This document shows positions 28,520 through 37,549 of a stretch of DNA of 64,000 nucleotides, piece after piece. The notes under the pieces are model-generated. The model searched no databases, was not told the origin of the DNA, and worked only from the letters and a program-made list of their open reading frames with translations. Source of the stretch: Firmicutes bacterium UBA4874 (GTDB taxonomy: Bacteria > Bacillota > Clostridia > Caldicoprobacterales > DTU083); assembly GCA_002399435.1 (NCBI GenBank), contig DHDO01000071.1, forward strand, positions 40,701 to 104,700. Direction: 5' to 3'. Positions within the stretch are counted from its first letter, which is position 1; every line of letters begins with the position of its first letter. A program made the position numbers and the translations under genes.

Positions 28520-29506
28520 TTAAATCTCATGGCATCCTCTGGTTCCCCGATGATCCTCCGCTATCTGATCCAATTTCCGCAGGCGGTGATTGACTCCGGA
28601 TTTTCCCATCCTGGGTATCATCCGTTCCCCCAGCTCCCTAAGGCTGGCATCGGGAAAGCTGAGCCTTAATTCAGCGACTTCCCTCAGATTGGGCGGAAGA
28701 CAGGAAAAGCCGATCCGATCCCGGATATATTCGATATTCTCCACCTGACGGACAGAAGCATTGATCGTTTTGCTGAGGTTGGCTGTCTCACAGTTGACAA
28801 TGCGGTTGATATGATTGCGCATATCCTTGTAGATCCGGATATTCTCCAGGTTGAGAAGCGCGGTATGGGCACCGATCAGGCTCAGCAGGGTCACGATGTG
28901 TTCTCCTTCTTTCAGATAGACCACATAATTATTCTTCCGCTCAATCAGCTTTGCATGCAGTCCGAATTCACGAACCAGCCTGCAAAGGCTTTCTCCGTAT
29001 TTTTCGGAATGGGCGATCAGTTCCAGATGATAGGCTTTCCTGGGGTCACTGACCGACCCTCCCCCCAAAAAGGCTCCCCTCAGGTAGGATTTCCTGCAGC
29101 ATGGTCTGCGCACCAGTCTCTTGTCAATGTCCGACTGGCTCCTCATATTGCCTTCGGCATCCTGGAACAATATACAGGTATCCTCCAGTATTTTTTTTGC
29201 AACATCCGGTTTTGCAATCAGGAGGACATAGTTGTTGTTTTTCCGGAAACGACGATTCCGGCGTACCAGAATCTCCGGACTTTCTCCGGTAAGGCTCTTG
29301 ATCAGTGTAAAAATACGACGGGCAATGAATGCATTTTCCGTACTGATCTTCAGACTGACCCGTTCTTTCCCCGCCAGACGGATGGTACCGCTCGTATGAA
29401 TCAGGGCAGCCAGTTCGGCCAGCCTGCAGCAGTTCCTTTTTGGAGTGGCGCGGCAGATTTCATTCTTTGCCTTGAATGAAAAGGATGTGGAGGCGGTACT
29501 TTTCAT
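28520..29506 (-). CDS. whiA: DNA-binding protein WhiA
   Basis: Homing-endonuclease-like fold fused to a helix-turn-helix; affects cell division and, in actinomycetes, sporulation. The N-terminal half has the LAGLIDADG-like LRGAFLGGGSVSDP. The C-terminal HTH region holds LRELGERM and KSGVNHRLRKLDQIAE. The ATG at 29506 (GAGGGGTG upstream) is preferred over 29527, giving about 328 residues. It starts only 4 nt after rapZ, with no yvcK in between. Confidence 0.94.
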   Translation of the reverse strand: MKSTASTSFSFKAKNEICRATPKRNCCRLAELAALIHTSGTIRLAGKERVSLKISTENAFIARRIFTLIKSLTGESPEILVRRNRRFRKNNNYVLLIAKPDVAKKILEDTCILFQDAEGNMRSQSDIDKRLVRRPCCRKSYLRGAFLGGGSVSDPRKAYHLELIAHSEKYGESLCRLVREFGLHAKLIERKNNYVVYLKEGEHIVTLLSLIGAHTALLNLENIRIYKDMRNHINRIVNCETANLSKTINASVRQVENIEYIRDRIGFSCLPPNLREVAELRLSFPDASLRELGERMIPRMGKSGVNHRLRKLDQIAEDHRGTRGCHEI

Positions 29507-29510
29507 CAGA

Positions 29511-30374
29511 TCACCCCTCTTTTTCATTGATATCCCTGTGTTCCAGGATCACATGATGACCGTTCTTACGGAGCATTTCACAGATCGAATCCGCAACGGC
29601 CACCGACCGGTGACGTCCGCCGGTGCAGCCAATTCCGATAACCAGTTGGTTTTTCCCTTCCTTGATAAAGTAAGGAATCAGAAACTCCAGCATCTCGTCC
29701 ACCTTTCTCAGGAAAACATGCGTTTCGGGAAATTTGGACAGATAATCGCGGATGATTGGTTCCTTTCCTGTGTGATTCTTCAATTCTTCAATATAAAAGG
29801 GGTTTGGAAGGAAACGGACGTCAAATACCATATCTGCATCCGGCAATATCCCGTGTTTGAAACCGAAAGAGATAATGGATATAATCAGTCCTTCGTAATC
29901 ATTGTCGTCGGAAACCAACTCCCGGACGACTTCCCGGAGCTGCTTTGGCTGAAGATTGCTGGTATCGATGATGTTGGTTGCGCTTTTTCGAAGATTCTTC
30001 AACCTGTCCCGTTCCATTTGGATGCCTTCGATCAGCCGTCCTTCCTTGCTCATGGGGTGAACCCTTCTGCTCTCCTTATATCTGCGTACCAATGCATCGT
30101 CAGATGCCTCCAGATACAGGATATCATAGGCGTAACCGTTTTGCTTCATAATATCCAGGCATTCGGATAAATCATCAAAAAACCTTCCGCCGCGGATATC
30201 AACCACAATGGCAATCCGATCTACTTTGCCCTGCGACTGATAACACAGCTCCGCAAATTTGGGCATGAGCTTGGGTGGTAAATTATCAATACAGAAATAG
30301 CCCATGTCCTCCAGATAATGTATCACCAGGGTTTTCCCTGCTCCTGACAGACCGGTCACAATGATGAAACGCAT
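29511..30374 (-). CDS. rapZ: RNase adapter RapZ / YvcJ nucleotide-binding protein
   Basis: P-loop protein of the RapZ/YvcJ family that binds nucleotides (and, in enterobacteria, small RNAs and GlcN6P). Walker A is VTGLSGAGKT at the start. The C-terminal domain contains GIGCTGGRHRSV. 287 residues. The order murB-PHP-rapZ-whiA is typical of Firmicutes, except that yvcK is missing. Confidence 0.95.
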   Translation of the reverse strand: MRFIIVTGLSGAGKTLVIHYLEDMGYFCIDNLPPKLMPKFAELCYQSQGKVDRIAIVVDIRGGRFFDDLSECLDIMKQNGYAYDILYLEASDDALVRRYKESRRVHPMSKEGRLIEGIQMERDRLKNLRKSATNIIDTSNLQPKQLREVVRELVSDDNDYEGLIISIISFGFKHGILPDADMVFDVRFLPNPFYIEELKNHTGKEPIIRDYLSKFPETHVFLRKVDEMLEFLIPYFIKEGKNQLVIGIGCTGGRHRSVAVADSICEMLRKNGHHVILEHRDINEKEG

Positions 30375-30407
30375 GAATGCCCTCCATTCCTATCCTTCGT
30401 CCTGAAA

Positions 30408-31163
30408 TCATCTTGAATATTGCTGTATGTACTCTTCTGAATTAATGATACGCTGCGGGGGCACACCGGCTGCCTCTGCGATGGCGATTGCCCTGTCAAA
30501 TACGCCGACCTTCTCCGGCACATGTGCATCGCTGCTGATTGCAAAGAATGCCCCTTCCTTCAACGCGGTTCGGACATACTCCACCGTCATATAGCCATGA
30601 CTTGCATTGATCTCCAGGGCAGTACCATTTCTTACTGCTGCTTTTGCCAGCTTTGCGGAATCGATGGGAATCTTTGCACCAGGATGAGTCAGAATCCTGA
30701 TCGGATATCGCTCCATGGCCTTCCCCAGGGCTTCTGTATTTCTTTGCGTCAGTTCTTCCCTCTGAAAGGGAATCAGCTTGTCCAGCCCGTTACGAAGAAA
30801 AAGCTGCCATCCGTCCCGTATGCCGGCTGGTTTTACTGCCTTGTGAAACCCCATCAGAATCATGTCAAACGCATTTCGCTCGCTGTCCGGTATATCGATG
30901 GTACCATCCATGCCGGTCAGGTTTGCTTCAATCCCCATCAGGATTTCAATGTCGGAAAAACGCTGGTTGAGGCTGCTGATCTCCTTTCTCATTTTGCTGA
31001 TATCGGAAAGAGCCATGCCAAATCCCATATGACCGAATCCATGATCCGAAATGGCAATTTGTTTTAGCCCTTTTTCCCGGGCTGCCTCCACATTGTCCAG
31101 AATCGATCCTTTCCCGTGGCTATACCGGGTATGTGTATGATAATCCGCTATGATATGATACAA
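30408..31163 (-). CDS. PHP-domain metal-dependent phosphoesterase (YcdX-like)
   Basis: PHP-fold hydrolase of 251 residues. Metal-binding motifs in order: DYHTHTRYSHG, AISDHGFGHM, GIEANL, LTHPGAK and ISSDAHVPEKVG. The trinuclear site looks complete. The substrate is unknown; homologues are described as phosphatases. It is found between murB and rapZ in many Clostridia, which links it loosely to cell-wall or sugar-phosphate control. Confidence 0.88.
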   Translation of the reverse strand: MYHIIADYHTHTRYSHGKGSILDNVEAAREKGLKQIAISDHGFGHMGFGMALSDISKMRKEISSLNQRFSDIEILMGIEANLTGMDGTIDIPDSERNAFDMILMGFHKAVKPAGIRDGWQLFLRNGLDKLIPFQREELTQRNTEALGKAMERYPIRILTHPGAKIPIDSAKLAKAAVRNGTALEINASHGYMTVEYVRTALKEGAFFAISSDAHVPEKVGVFDRAIAIAEAAGVPPQRIINSEEYIQQYSR

Positions 31164-31182
31164 AAAACATCCTCCTGTTTCC

Positions 31183-32100
31183 TTACTCCTGACCTACGAT
31201 CCGGACCTCAGGCTGCAATTCCACACCGGATTGCTCCCGGACACGCTTTTTCACCTTGTCAATCAACTCAAGGACATCACAGGCTGTAGCATTTCCCAGA
31301 TTAATGATAAATCCGGAGTGCTTTTCCGAAACCTGTGCATCTCCTGCCCGGAGCCCCCGTAACCCCGCATCCTGTATCAATTTGCCTGCATAGTATCCAA
31401 CAGGCCGCTGAAAAGTACTCCCGGCACTGGGATACGACAGGGGCTGCTTCTCCTGTCGTCTTTTGGTAAGATCCTGAATCATTTTACGGGATTCCTCATA
31501 ATCGCCTTTCTTCAGCGACAAAAAGCTTTCCAGGATGATTTTCCGGCTGTTCTGAACAATGCTGGTCCGATAGCCAAGTGCCATCTCCTCCCCCTGCAGC
31601 ACGGTCTGATTTCCATCCTCATCCAGAATGGAAATCTTTTCAACCACATCCTTCATTTCTCCCCCGTATGCTCCGGCGTTCATCGCAACTGCACCGCCCA
31701 GTGATCCCGGAATACCACTGGCAAATTCCAGCCCGCGCAGGCTAAAACGCAATGCAAGTCCGGACAGGGCGGATAACAGGATACCGGACTGCGCCCGGAT
31801 CGTCTCTCCCTTTACTTCCGCATGGCTGAATCTGTCGGCCGCCAACTTGATAACGGCTCCGCGAATGCCCTTGTCCCGCACCAGAAGGTTGGTACCGTTT
31901 CCCATTATCATGAACGGCACATCGTTTTCCCTCAATATCGCCAGGGCACCCTGTATCTGTTCCGTTTTTTCCGGTAAAATCATAAGATCCACCGGTCCCC
32001 CTATATGGAAGGACGTATGCCGTTTCATGCTTTCATTTCGCAGCAGTTGATCCTGCGGAAAGATTTTACTTAGTGCTTCAAATACATTATCAAGATTCAT
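31183..32100 (-). CDS. murB: UDP-N-acetylenolpyruvoylglucosamine reductase
   Basis: FAD enzyme that makes UDP-MurNAc in peptidoglycan synthesis. FAD-binding parts are MIMGNGTNLLV and SGIPGSLGGAVAMNAGAYGG. The catalytic Ser is in YPSAGSTFQRP, and the C-terminal Glu in QPEVRIVG. 305 residues, type II, typical of Firmicutes. The start follows AGGAG. Confidence 0.96.
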   Translation of the reverse strand: MNLDNVFEALSKIFPQDQLLRNESMKRHTSFHIGGPVDLMILPEKTEQIQGALAILRENDVPFMIMGNGTNLLVRDKGIRGAVIKLAADRFSHAEVKGETIRAQSGILLSALSGLALRFSLRGLEFASGIPGSLGGAVAMNAGAYGGEMKDVVEKISILDEDGNQTVLQGEEMALGYRTSIVQNSRKIILESFLSLKKGDYEESRKMIQDLTKRRQEKQPLSYPSAGSTFQRPVGYYAGKLIQDAGLRGLRAGDAQVSEKHSGFIINLGNATACDVLELIDKVKKRVREQSGVELQPEVRIVGQE

Positions 32101-32194
32101 ATTCTGAAACTCCTGTTATTAAAATGATGTCTTGCCGTTCCTTTTCCCGGCAACAATTACGAAAAACATCAATGCCGAATTCCTCCATGGAACA

Positions 32195-33454
32195 TCAATC
32201 GGCAGGGGCAGGCTCCCTGTTCTTCTGCTTTTCCCAAAAAGCATTGATTCGATTCCGGTCATCTCCAAAGGGACCGATGGCAGTCTGCGACAAGGATTCC
32301 TCAAGAATCTTCATTTCCTCATCTTCTGCATATAATTGCAGATCTTTCCGAACAGAAAACATGCCCAAATCCGTCAGCTGTTTCTGCGTTTCCTCCTCCA
32401 GAAGACTCTCTAGAAAAAGAGTACATAGTCTTTGCTTTTTGGAAGAGTCCTGTCGTAACACTCCATAAGCAGCAATCTGATCCTGATAGAATCTCCCGCT
32501 TTGCCCCATGGGGACGGGAAAAACCCGCATTGCCACACCCTTCCCGGATTGCTGCAGGCTCCGGTTATCATAGATGAATTTACTGCTTCCCAGCAGAACT
32601 CCTGCCTGCTGCTCAACGGCAAACAAATGAAAAGCTGAGGAATAAGAGAACTGCTCCCAATCCGGAGGCAGGATTCCCTTCTCCCGACTCCAACGCTCCA
32701 GCAGGGGGAAGCCGTCGTTTCCTCCTATTTTCCCATCTTTTCCATAAATCATACTCAGGATGGGGCGGCTGCTGTCTGCATAGGAACAAAATCCGTAACA
32801 ATCCTTTTTCTTCCCATCGGATTTCTTCCCACCCGATGTTTTTTGGGAAGAAATCTTCTTTACCAGAGTATCCAGGGATGAATAATCAAGGGCTTTCGAC
32901 GAAGATGTAAAATCTTCGTCCGAAAGGGCCTCTTCCTTCACTGCCAGTCCATAGGATCCCATCATCCACGGAACACCGACCATCCGGCTGCCGGACATGA
33001 CACGCTTCACAGCAATATCACGAATTCCATTCAGCTCCCCTTCCTTAAAATCCGGGAGCAGATCCACAAAATCATTCTCCGGTACCGGCTGCTCATAAAT
33101 TCCCAGTGAAATCATATCCGGCAGCATGGCATTGGATTTGTCCCCACTCAGGTACATCGCCAACCTTTCCGTGGAAAGAGACCGGACGTCAATAAATACA
33201 CCGGGATAATTCTTTTCAAAGCGGCGGATCGGACCTTCCAGCCATCGGGCAGCACTTCCTTTTCCGGTGGAAACATAGGGAATGTCCCATAGGGTGAGGA
33301 TTCCGGTCCATTCAGGTTTTTCGGGTTCAAACGGATCCTCTGCCCTTTTGTCTTTCAGTCTGTGGGACAGGAAAGGCGGCGCAGCCAGCAGGAACAACAA
33401 TGACAGGCACAATAAAAGAACGGGTAACACTTTACCGTGATTCCATCGCCACAT
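32195..33454 (-). CDS. Orphan extracellular solute-binding-protein-like protein
   Basis: 419-residue protein with one hydrophobic N-terminal segment (about residues 8-28, LLCLSLLFLLAAPPF) and no lipobox, so it is probably membrane-anchored or secreted. The rest resembles family-1 solute-binding proteins: GILTLWDIPY, then FEKNYPGVFIDV, GVPWMMGSYGLAV and AVEQQAGVLLGSSKF. No permease or ATPase is nearby. Its place between hprK and murB suggests a role at the envelope or as a sensor; function not known. The ribosome site (GGGGGGAG) lies inside one arm of an inverted repeat (33469-33515). Confidence 0.7.
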   Translation of the reverse strand: MWRWNHGKVLPVLLLCLSLLFLLAAPPFLSHRLKDKRAEDPFEPEKPEWTGILTLWDIPYVSTGKGSAARWLEGPIRRFEKNYPGVFIDVRSLSTERLAMYLSGDKSNAMLPDMISLGIYEQPVPENDFVDLLPDFKEGELNGIRDIAVKRVMSGSRMVGVPWMMGSYGLAVKEEALSDEDFTSSSKALDYSSLDTLVKKISSQKTSGGKKSDGKKKDCYGFCSYADSSRPILSMIYGKDGKIGGNDGFPLLERWSREKGILPPDWEQFSYSSAFHLFAVEQQAGVLLGSSKFIYDNRSLQQSGKGVAMRVFPVPMGQSGRFYQDQIAAYGVLRQDSSKKQRLCTLFLESLLEEETQKQLTDLGMFSVRKDLQLYAEDEEMKILEESLSQTAIGPFGDDRNRINAFWEKQKNREPAPAD

Positions 33455-33468
33455 CCAGCTACTCCCCC

Positions 33469-33515
33469 CCCTGGCAGAACCATTTATCTCATTTATATTA
33501 CTCAGTTTGCCAGGG
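33469..33515 (-). promoter_or_regulatory. 8-bp inverted repeat over the solute-binding-like gene's ribosome site
   Basis: CCCTGGCA (minus, 33508-33515) pairs with TGCCAGGG (33469-33476), 31 nt apart. The second arm runs into the GGGGGGAG ribosome site. It could sequester the site in RNA or be an operator; inference only. Confidence 0.45.
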
Positions 33516-33552
33516 TATGACAGATTCTCTTCCGCGATGGAATGTTCCCGGT

Positions 33553-34488
33553 TCAGTCCTGTTTATCGTCACTGCTTTGTATCAGCGAATTCAAGCGGTT
33601 ATCCAATTCCTGGGCGGCATTGTATCCCATATGCCGCAGTCTCCAGTTCCGGACGGCTACCTCTACAATAATGGCCAGGTTTCTTCCCGGCCGGACGGGC
33701 AGATCAATTTTGGGCAACTTGACCCCTAAAATCTCGGTATATTCGTCGTGCAGGCCCAGACGATCATATTCCTTGTTATTGTCCCAGAATTCCAGATAAA
33801 CCACGATATCGATTGCCTTGCTGTTGATGACCGCCCCGACACCATACATTGCCTTGATATCGATGATGCCAATGCCCCGGACTTCCATAAAATGCCGGAT
33901 CAACTCAGGAGAATCTCCAATCAGACGGTTTTCAGCCACTTTCTTGATCTCCACTGCATCGTCCGCTACCAGACGGTGACCGCGCTTAATCAGCTCCAGA
34001 GCGGTTTCACTCTTGCCGATGCCGCTTTCGCCCATCAGCAGGATCCCCACCCCGTATACATCCACCAGAACTCCGTGGCGTGTAATCCTCGGAGCCAATT
34101 CGGAATCCAGATAGCTGATCAGTTTATGAATCAGTTTCGTGGTAACTTTTTTGGACCGGAGAATGGGACAGCCAAATTTCCTGGCGGAGTCCAGCAGGTA
34201 TTGGGGAATATCCATGTTCCGTGAAATAATCAGACAGGGAATGCCGGAACCGATAAAATGGTCCAGACGTTCTGCCCGAATCGCCGGATCCATACTATCC
34301 AGGTATGTCATCTCCACCTTCCCGATGACCTGGATCCGATCTTTGGCAAAATAATCGAAAAATCCCGCAAACTGCAGGCCAGGCCGGTTAATGTCGCTGG
34401 TCCCGATGTCCACGGACTTGGCCTTCCCTTCGTAGATCACATTCAGATCCAGAGCCTGAATGAGGTGATCAATCGGGATGCTGCTCAT
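33553..34488 (-). CDS. hprK: HPr kinase/phosphorylase
   Basis: Phosphorylates HPr on Ser46 and removes the phosphate, controlling carbon catabolite repression in Firmicutes. Walker A is GESGIGKSETALELIKRGH. The HprK signature EVRGIGIIDIKAMYGVGAV and the C-terminal KIDLPVRPGRN are intact. 311 residues. No ptsH or crh is in this window. Confidence 0.96.
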   Translation of the reverse strand: MSSIPIDHLIQALDLNVIYEGKAKSVDIGTSDINRPGLQFAGFFDYFAKDRIQVIGKVEMTYLDSMDPAIRAERLDHFIGSGIPCLIISRNMDIPQYLLDSARKFGCPILRSKKVTTKLIHKLISYLDSELAPRITRHGVLVDVYGVGILLMGESGIGKSETALELIKRGHRLVADDAVEIKKVAENRLIGDSPELIRHFMEVRGIGIIDIKAMYGVGAVINSKAIDIVVYLEFWDNNKEYDRLGLHDEYTEILGVKLPKIDLPVRPGRNLAIIVEVAVRNWRLRHMGYNAAQELDNRLNSLIQSSDDKQD

Positions 34489-35297
34489 TTTAAGCTCCCC
34501 CTCTCCAATACAAATCGCTCCACCGCCTCAGCCACGCCATCCTCGTCATTCGCTGACGTTACATACTGCGCAGAGGCTTTTACAGGATCCGGGGCGTTTC
34601 CCATTGCAACCCCAAGGCCTGCATACTCAATCATGGACAGGTCGTTGTAGCTGTCTCCGATTGCGATGATTTCTTCCCGGGGAATACCGAGTATGGAGCC
34701 AAGACGCTTTAGAGCATTGCCTTTTGTCGCATTGATATGAGTCATCTCCAGAAAGATTGGCTTGGAAACCGTAACCTGCAGCTGTCCGCCGAACCGTTCC
34801 TGAAACTGTTGGTAATAAGCGGATATCCTTTCCGGCTCATCCATGATCAGTATCTTGGTGGGCTCTTCCTTCAGAAAAGCCCTCAAGTCCCCTACCGCTT
34901 TGCCTTTCAATCCGCTTATCCGTTGATAGAGCTGGCTGTACGGGCACTCCTGTTCAAAGAAATAGTTGTTCTCCACATAGACCTGTGTATAAAGATTGTC
35001 CTCTTTGCACTTCTCCATGATTCGGTAAGCATACTCCATTGGAATCGGATTTTTCACCAAAGTTTCTCCGGTCATGGTATCCTTGATATATGCGCCCTGA
35101 TAGGCGATAATCGGTACCGTGACATTCAATTCCCGTATGAAAGGCATGGCGGAATCCGGTATTCTCCCTGTCGCAACGGTTACGTGGGTTCCCATTTCCT
35201 GCGCGGCCCGAAGAGCCTGCTTATTCCTCTCACTGATCCTTTGGTGATGATCCAGAAGGGAATCATCCAGGTCGACGGCAATCAAACGATATTTCAA
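34485..35297 (-). CDS. Cof-type HAD phosphatase
   Basis: HAD-IIB sugar-phosphate phosphatase of the Cof family. Motif I is AVDLDDSLLDH, motif II VATGR, and motifs III/IV KGNALKRLGSIL with GDSYNDLSMIEYAGLGVAM. 270 residues. It overlaps hprK by 4 nt. Substrate unknown. Confidence 0.92.
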   Translation of the reverse strand: MKYRLIAVDLDDSLLDHHQRISERNKQALRAAQEMGTHVTVATGRIPDSAMPFIRELNVTVPIIAYQGAYIKDTMTGETLVKNPIPMEYAYRIMEKCKEDNLYTQVYVENNYFFEQECPYSQLYQRISGLKGKAVGDLRAFLKEEPTKILIMDEPERISAYYQQFQERFGGQLQVTVSKPIFLEMTHINATKGNALKRLGSILGIPREEIIAIGDSYNDLSMIEYAGLGVAMGNAPDPVKASAQYVTSANDEDGVAEAVERFVLERGSLK

Positions 35298-35316
35298 CTC
35301 TTTTTCCTCCGTGTAT

Positions 35317-35520
35317 TCAAGTATTCTCCTGCCGTTTGGGTATAATCAGACTGGCCAGGATATAGAAAAACAATCCCCCGGCTCCAAATCCGAGTGTCAG
35401 GGAAATGGCGACCCAGAGCAGGCGCACAAGGGTGGAGTCCACCCCGAAATACTCTCCTATCCCGCCGCAAACACCACTGATCTTTTTATCCGTTTCCGAC
35501 AGATACAATTTTTTTGCCAT
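35317..35520 (-). CDS. PspC domain membrane protein
   Basis: 67-residue PspC-domain protein: KLYLSETDKKISGVCGGIGEYF followed by a membrane helix. PspC proteins act in envelope-stress responses in other bacteria. ATG 35520 has AGGAGG upstream and is preferred over the longer frame. No other phage-shock gene is nearby. Confidence 0.88.
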   Translation of the reverse strand: MAKKLYLSETDKKISGVCGGIGEYFGVDSTLVRLLWVAISLTLGFGAGGLFFYILASLIIPKRQENT

Positions 35521-35669
35521 TTTTGCCTCCTGTTTCTGCGGCCGTTCCACCCGCAGATCTTTTTTTACTCTATTACACCAAAAGGCTATCACCTGTTTCA
35601 GTATATACTTTCTGATTTCCCCTGTCCAGACATCTGGCAGCCAACCTTGTCGATCATCGGAAATAGCTG

Positions 35670-37529
35670 TCAGTCCCGGAAGAAGCGGATGAGGGATTCT
35701 GCAGCTGTATGGTTCATCCCATTCACCCTGGACAGTTCCTCCAAATCGGCTTTCTTCATCCTTTCCACGGATCCGAAGGCCTTCATCAGCTCTTTCATCC
35801 TTTTGGGACCAATACCCGGGACATCCAGCAATACGGAATGAAGATCGTTTTTATCCCGCAGGCTCCTGTGGAAGGTAATCGCAAACCGGTGCGCTTCGTC
35901 CCTTATTCTCTGAACAAGATGAAGGGCATTGGAACTTCTCGGAAGGATAATGGGATCCGACTCTCCCCGGGCATATAGTTCTTCAAATTCCTTGGCCAGA
36001 CCGAATGTCGGAATGGACTCCACCCCCAACTTACACATGGGTTCCAGTGCAGCTCCCAACTGTCCCTTGCCGCCGTCGATAATAATAAGGTCCGGGAATT
36101 TGGAAAACTTCCCTTCCGAAAAATCCCTGCCCTCTTCCTTCAGCTTCTTTCTTTCTTCCAGCCCCCTCCGAAATCGTCTTTCCACGACTTCAGCCATACT
36201 TGCAAAATCATTGGGCCCCTCCACCGTTTTTATCCGGAACCTCCGGTATTCTTTCCTGGCAGGCCTTCCGTTCTCAAATACCACCATGGAAGCAACAGAC
36301 TGGACACCCTGGGTATTGGAGATATCAAAAGCCTCCATACGGACCGGAGCATGATCCAGGTTCAATGCTTCCTTCAGGTCCAATACGGCCCCTTCCGTAC
36401 GTTCCTTTTCCCGCTCTTCCTTTCGCTCATAGGTCTTAAGCGTCTCCTCCGCATTTCGTTCGGCCATCTGAACCAGCTTGTGCTTTTCTCCACGCTGTGG
36501 GCAGCGAATGGTTACCTTGCTCCCTTTTCTTTCAGAAAGCCATTCCTCGATAACTTCATGATCATCAATATCCTGCTGGATCCAGATCTCCCTGGGGAAG
36601 TAAGTGGCGTCGGCATAAAACTGCTTGAGGAAGGAATCCATGATATCCTTCTGTTCCGTTTCCCCGGTTTCCTCAAGAATATGGCGATCGGATGAGATCA
36701 ACTTACCGCCGCGTATCAGGAAGACCTGGACAGCCGTTCGATTGAAGCCCTGGAACAGGGCAATCACATCCTGATCCTCCATGGAGGTGGAAATGATCTT
36801 TTGCCCCTCCAGGATTTTTTCCACTGCACGGATCTGGTCCCGAAGGACAGATGCCCTTTCAAACTGCAGATTTTCAGCTGCTTTCGACATCTTCCCGCGA
36901 AATTCGTCCAGGAGATCCTCCTGCCTGCCATCCAGAAAGCGGCAGACATCTTTAATCATGGCCTGGTAATCCGCCTTTTTCACATTTCCGCGACAAGGAC
37001 CCCAGCATTGCTTGATATAATAGTTGAGACAGGGGCGCTCTGCCGGCTGCCCTTCCCGTATCTTGCGGTTACAGGTACGGATTGTGAAAATTTTACGGAT
37101 GGCTTCCACGGTTTCCCGGACCGCCCTTGCACTGGTATACGGGCCAAAGTATCTGTTCTTATCCTTTTTTATCTTCCTTGTCAGACGGATCCGGGGATAT
37201 TCCTCCTCCGTAGTGATCTCAATATAGGGATAGTGCTTATCATCTTTCAGCAAAATATTATACTTGGGACGATGCTTTTTTATAAGATTGCATTCCAGAA
37301 TCAATGCTTCCATTTCGGTATCCGTCAGGATATAGTCAAAATCAAAAATATTGGCTACCATGGCCCCTACCTTTCCGGTATGCCCCGTGGCTCTGAAATA
37401 CTGTCTGACCCGGTTTTTCAGGGAAACAGCTTTTCCGATGTAAATAATTTTGCTGTTTTTGTCTTTCATAATATATACTCCCGGAGTATCCGGAAGATTT
37501 TTCAGCTTGGTTTCCATCTCTTTTCTCAT
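35670..37529 (-). CDS. uvrC: Excinuclease ABC subunit C
   Basis: Endonuclease of nucleotide excision repair that makes both incisions. The N-terminal GIY-YIG domain has PGVYIMKDKNSKIIYIGKA. A UVR motif sits near residue 210, an RNase H-like domain with AFDISNTQG follows, and a C-terminal helix-hairpin-helix has VPGIGPKRMKELMKAF. 619 residues, normal. It lies 20 nt after a penicillin-binding protein gene. Confidence 0.96.
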   Translation of the reverse strand: MRKEMETKLKNLPDTPGVYIMKDKNSKIIYIGKAVSLKNRVRQYFRATGHTGKVGAMVANIFDFDYILTDTEMEALILECNLIKKHRPKYNILLKDDKHYPYIEITTEEEYPRIRLTRKIKKDKNRYFGPYTSARAVRETVEAIRKIFTIRTCNRKIREGQPAERPCLNYYIKQCWGPCRGNVKKADYQAMIKDVCRFLDGRQEDLLDEFRGKMSKAAENLQFERASVLRDQIRAVEKILEGQKIISTSMEDQDVIALFQGFNRTAVQVFLIRGGKLISSDRHILEETGETEQKDIMDSFLKQFYADATYFPREIWIQQDIDDHEVIEEWLSERKGSKVTIRCPQRGEKHKLVQMAERNAEETLKTYERKEEREKERTEGAVLDLKEALNLDHAPVRMEAFDISNTQGVQSVASMVVFENGRPARKEYRRFRIKTVEGPNDFASMAEVVERRFRRGLEERKKLKEEGRDFSEGKFSKFPDLIIIDGGKGQLGAALEPMCKLGVESIPTFGLAKEFEELYARGESDPIILPRSSNALHLVQRIRDEAHRFAITFHRSLRDKNDLHSVLLDVPGIGPKRMKELMKAFGSVERMKKADLEELSRVNGMNHTAAESLIRFFRD

Positions 37530-37549
37530 GCCATATCATCCTTTATTTA

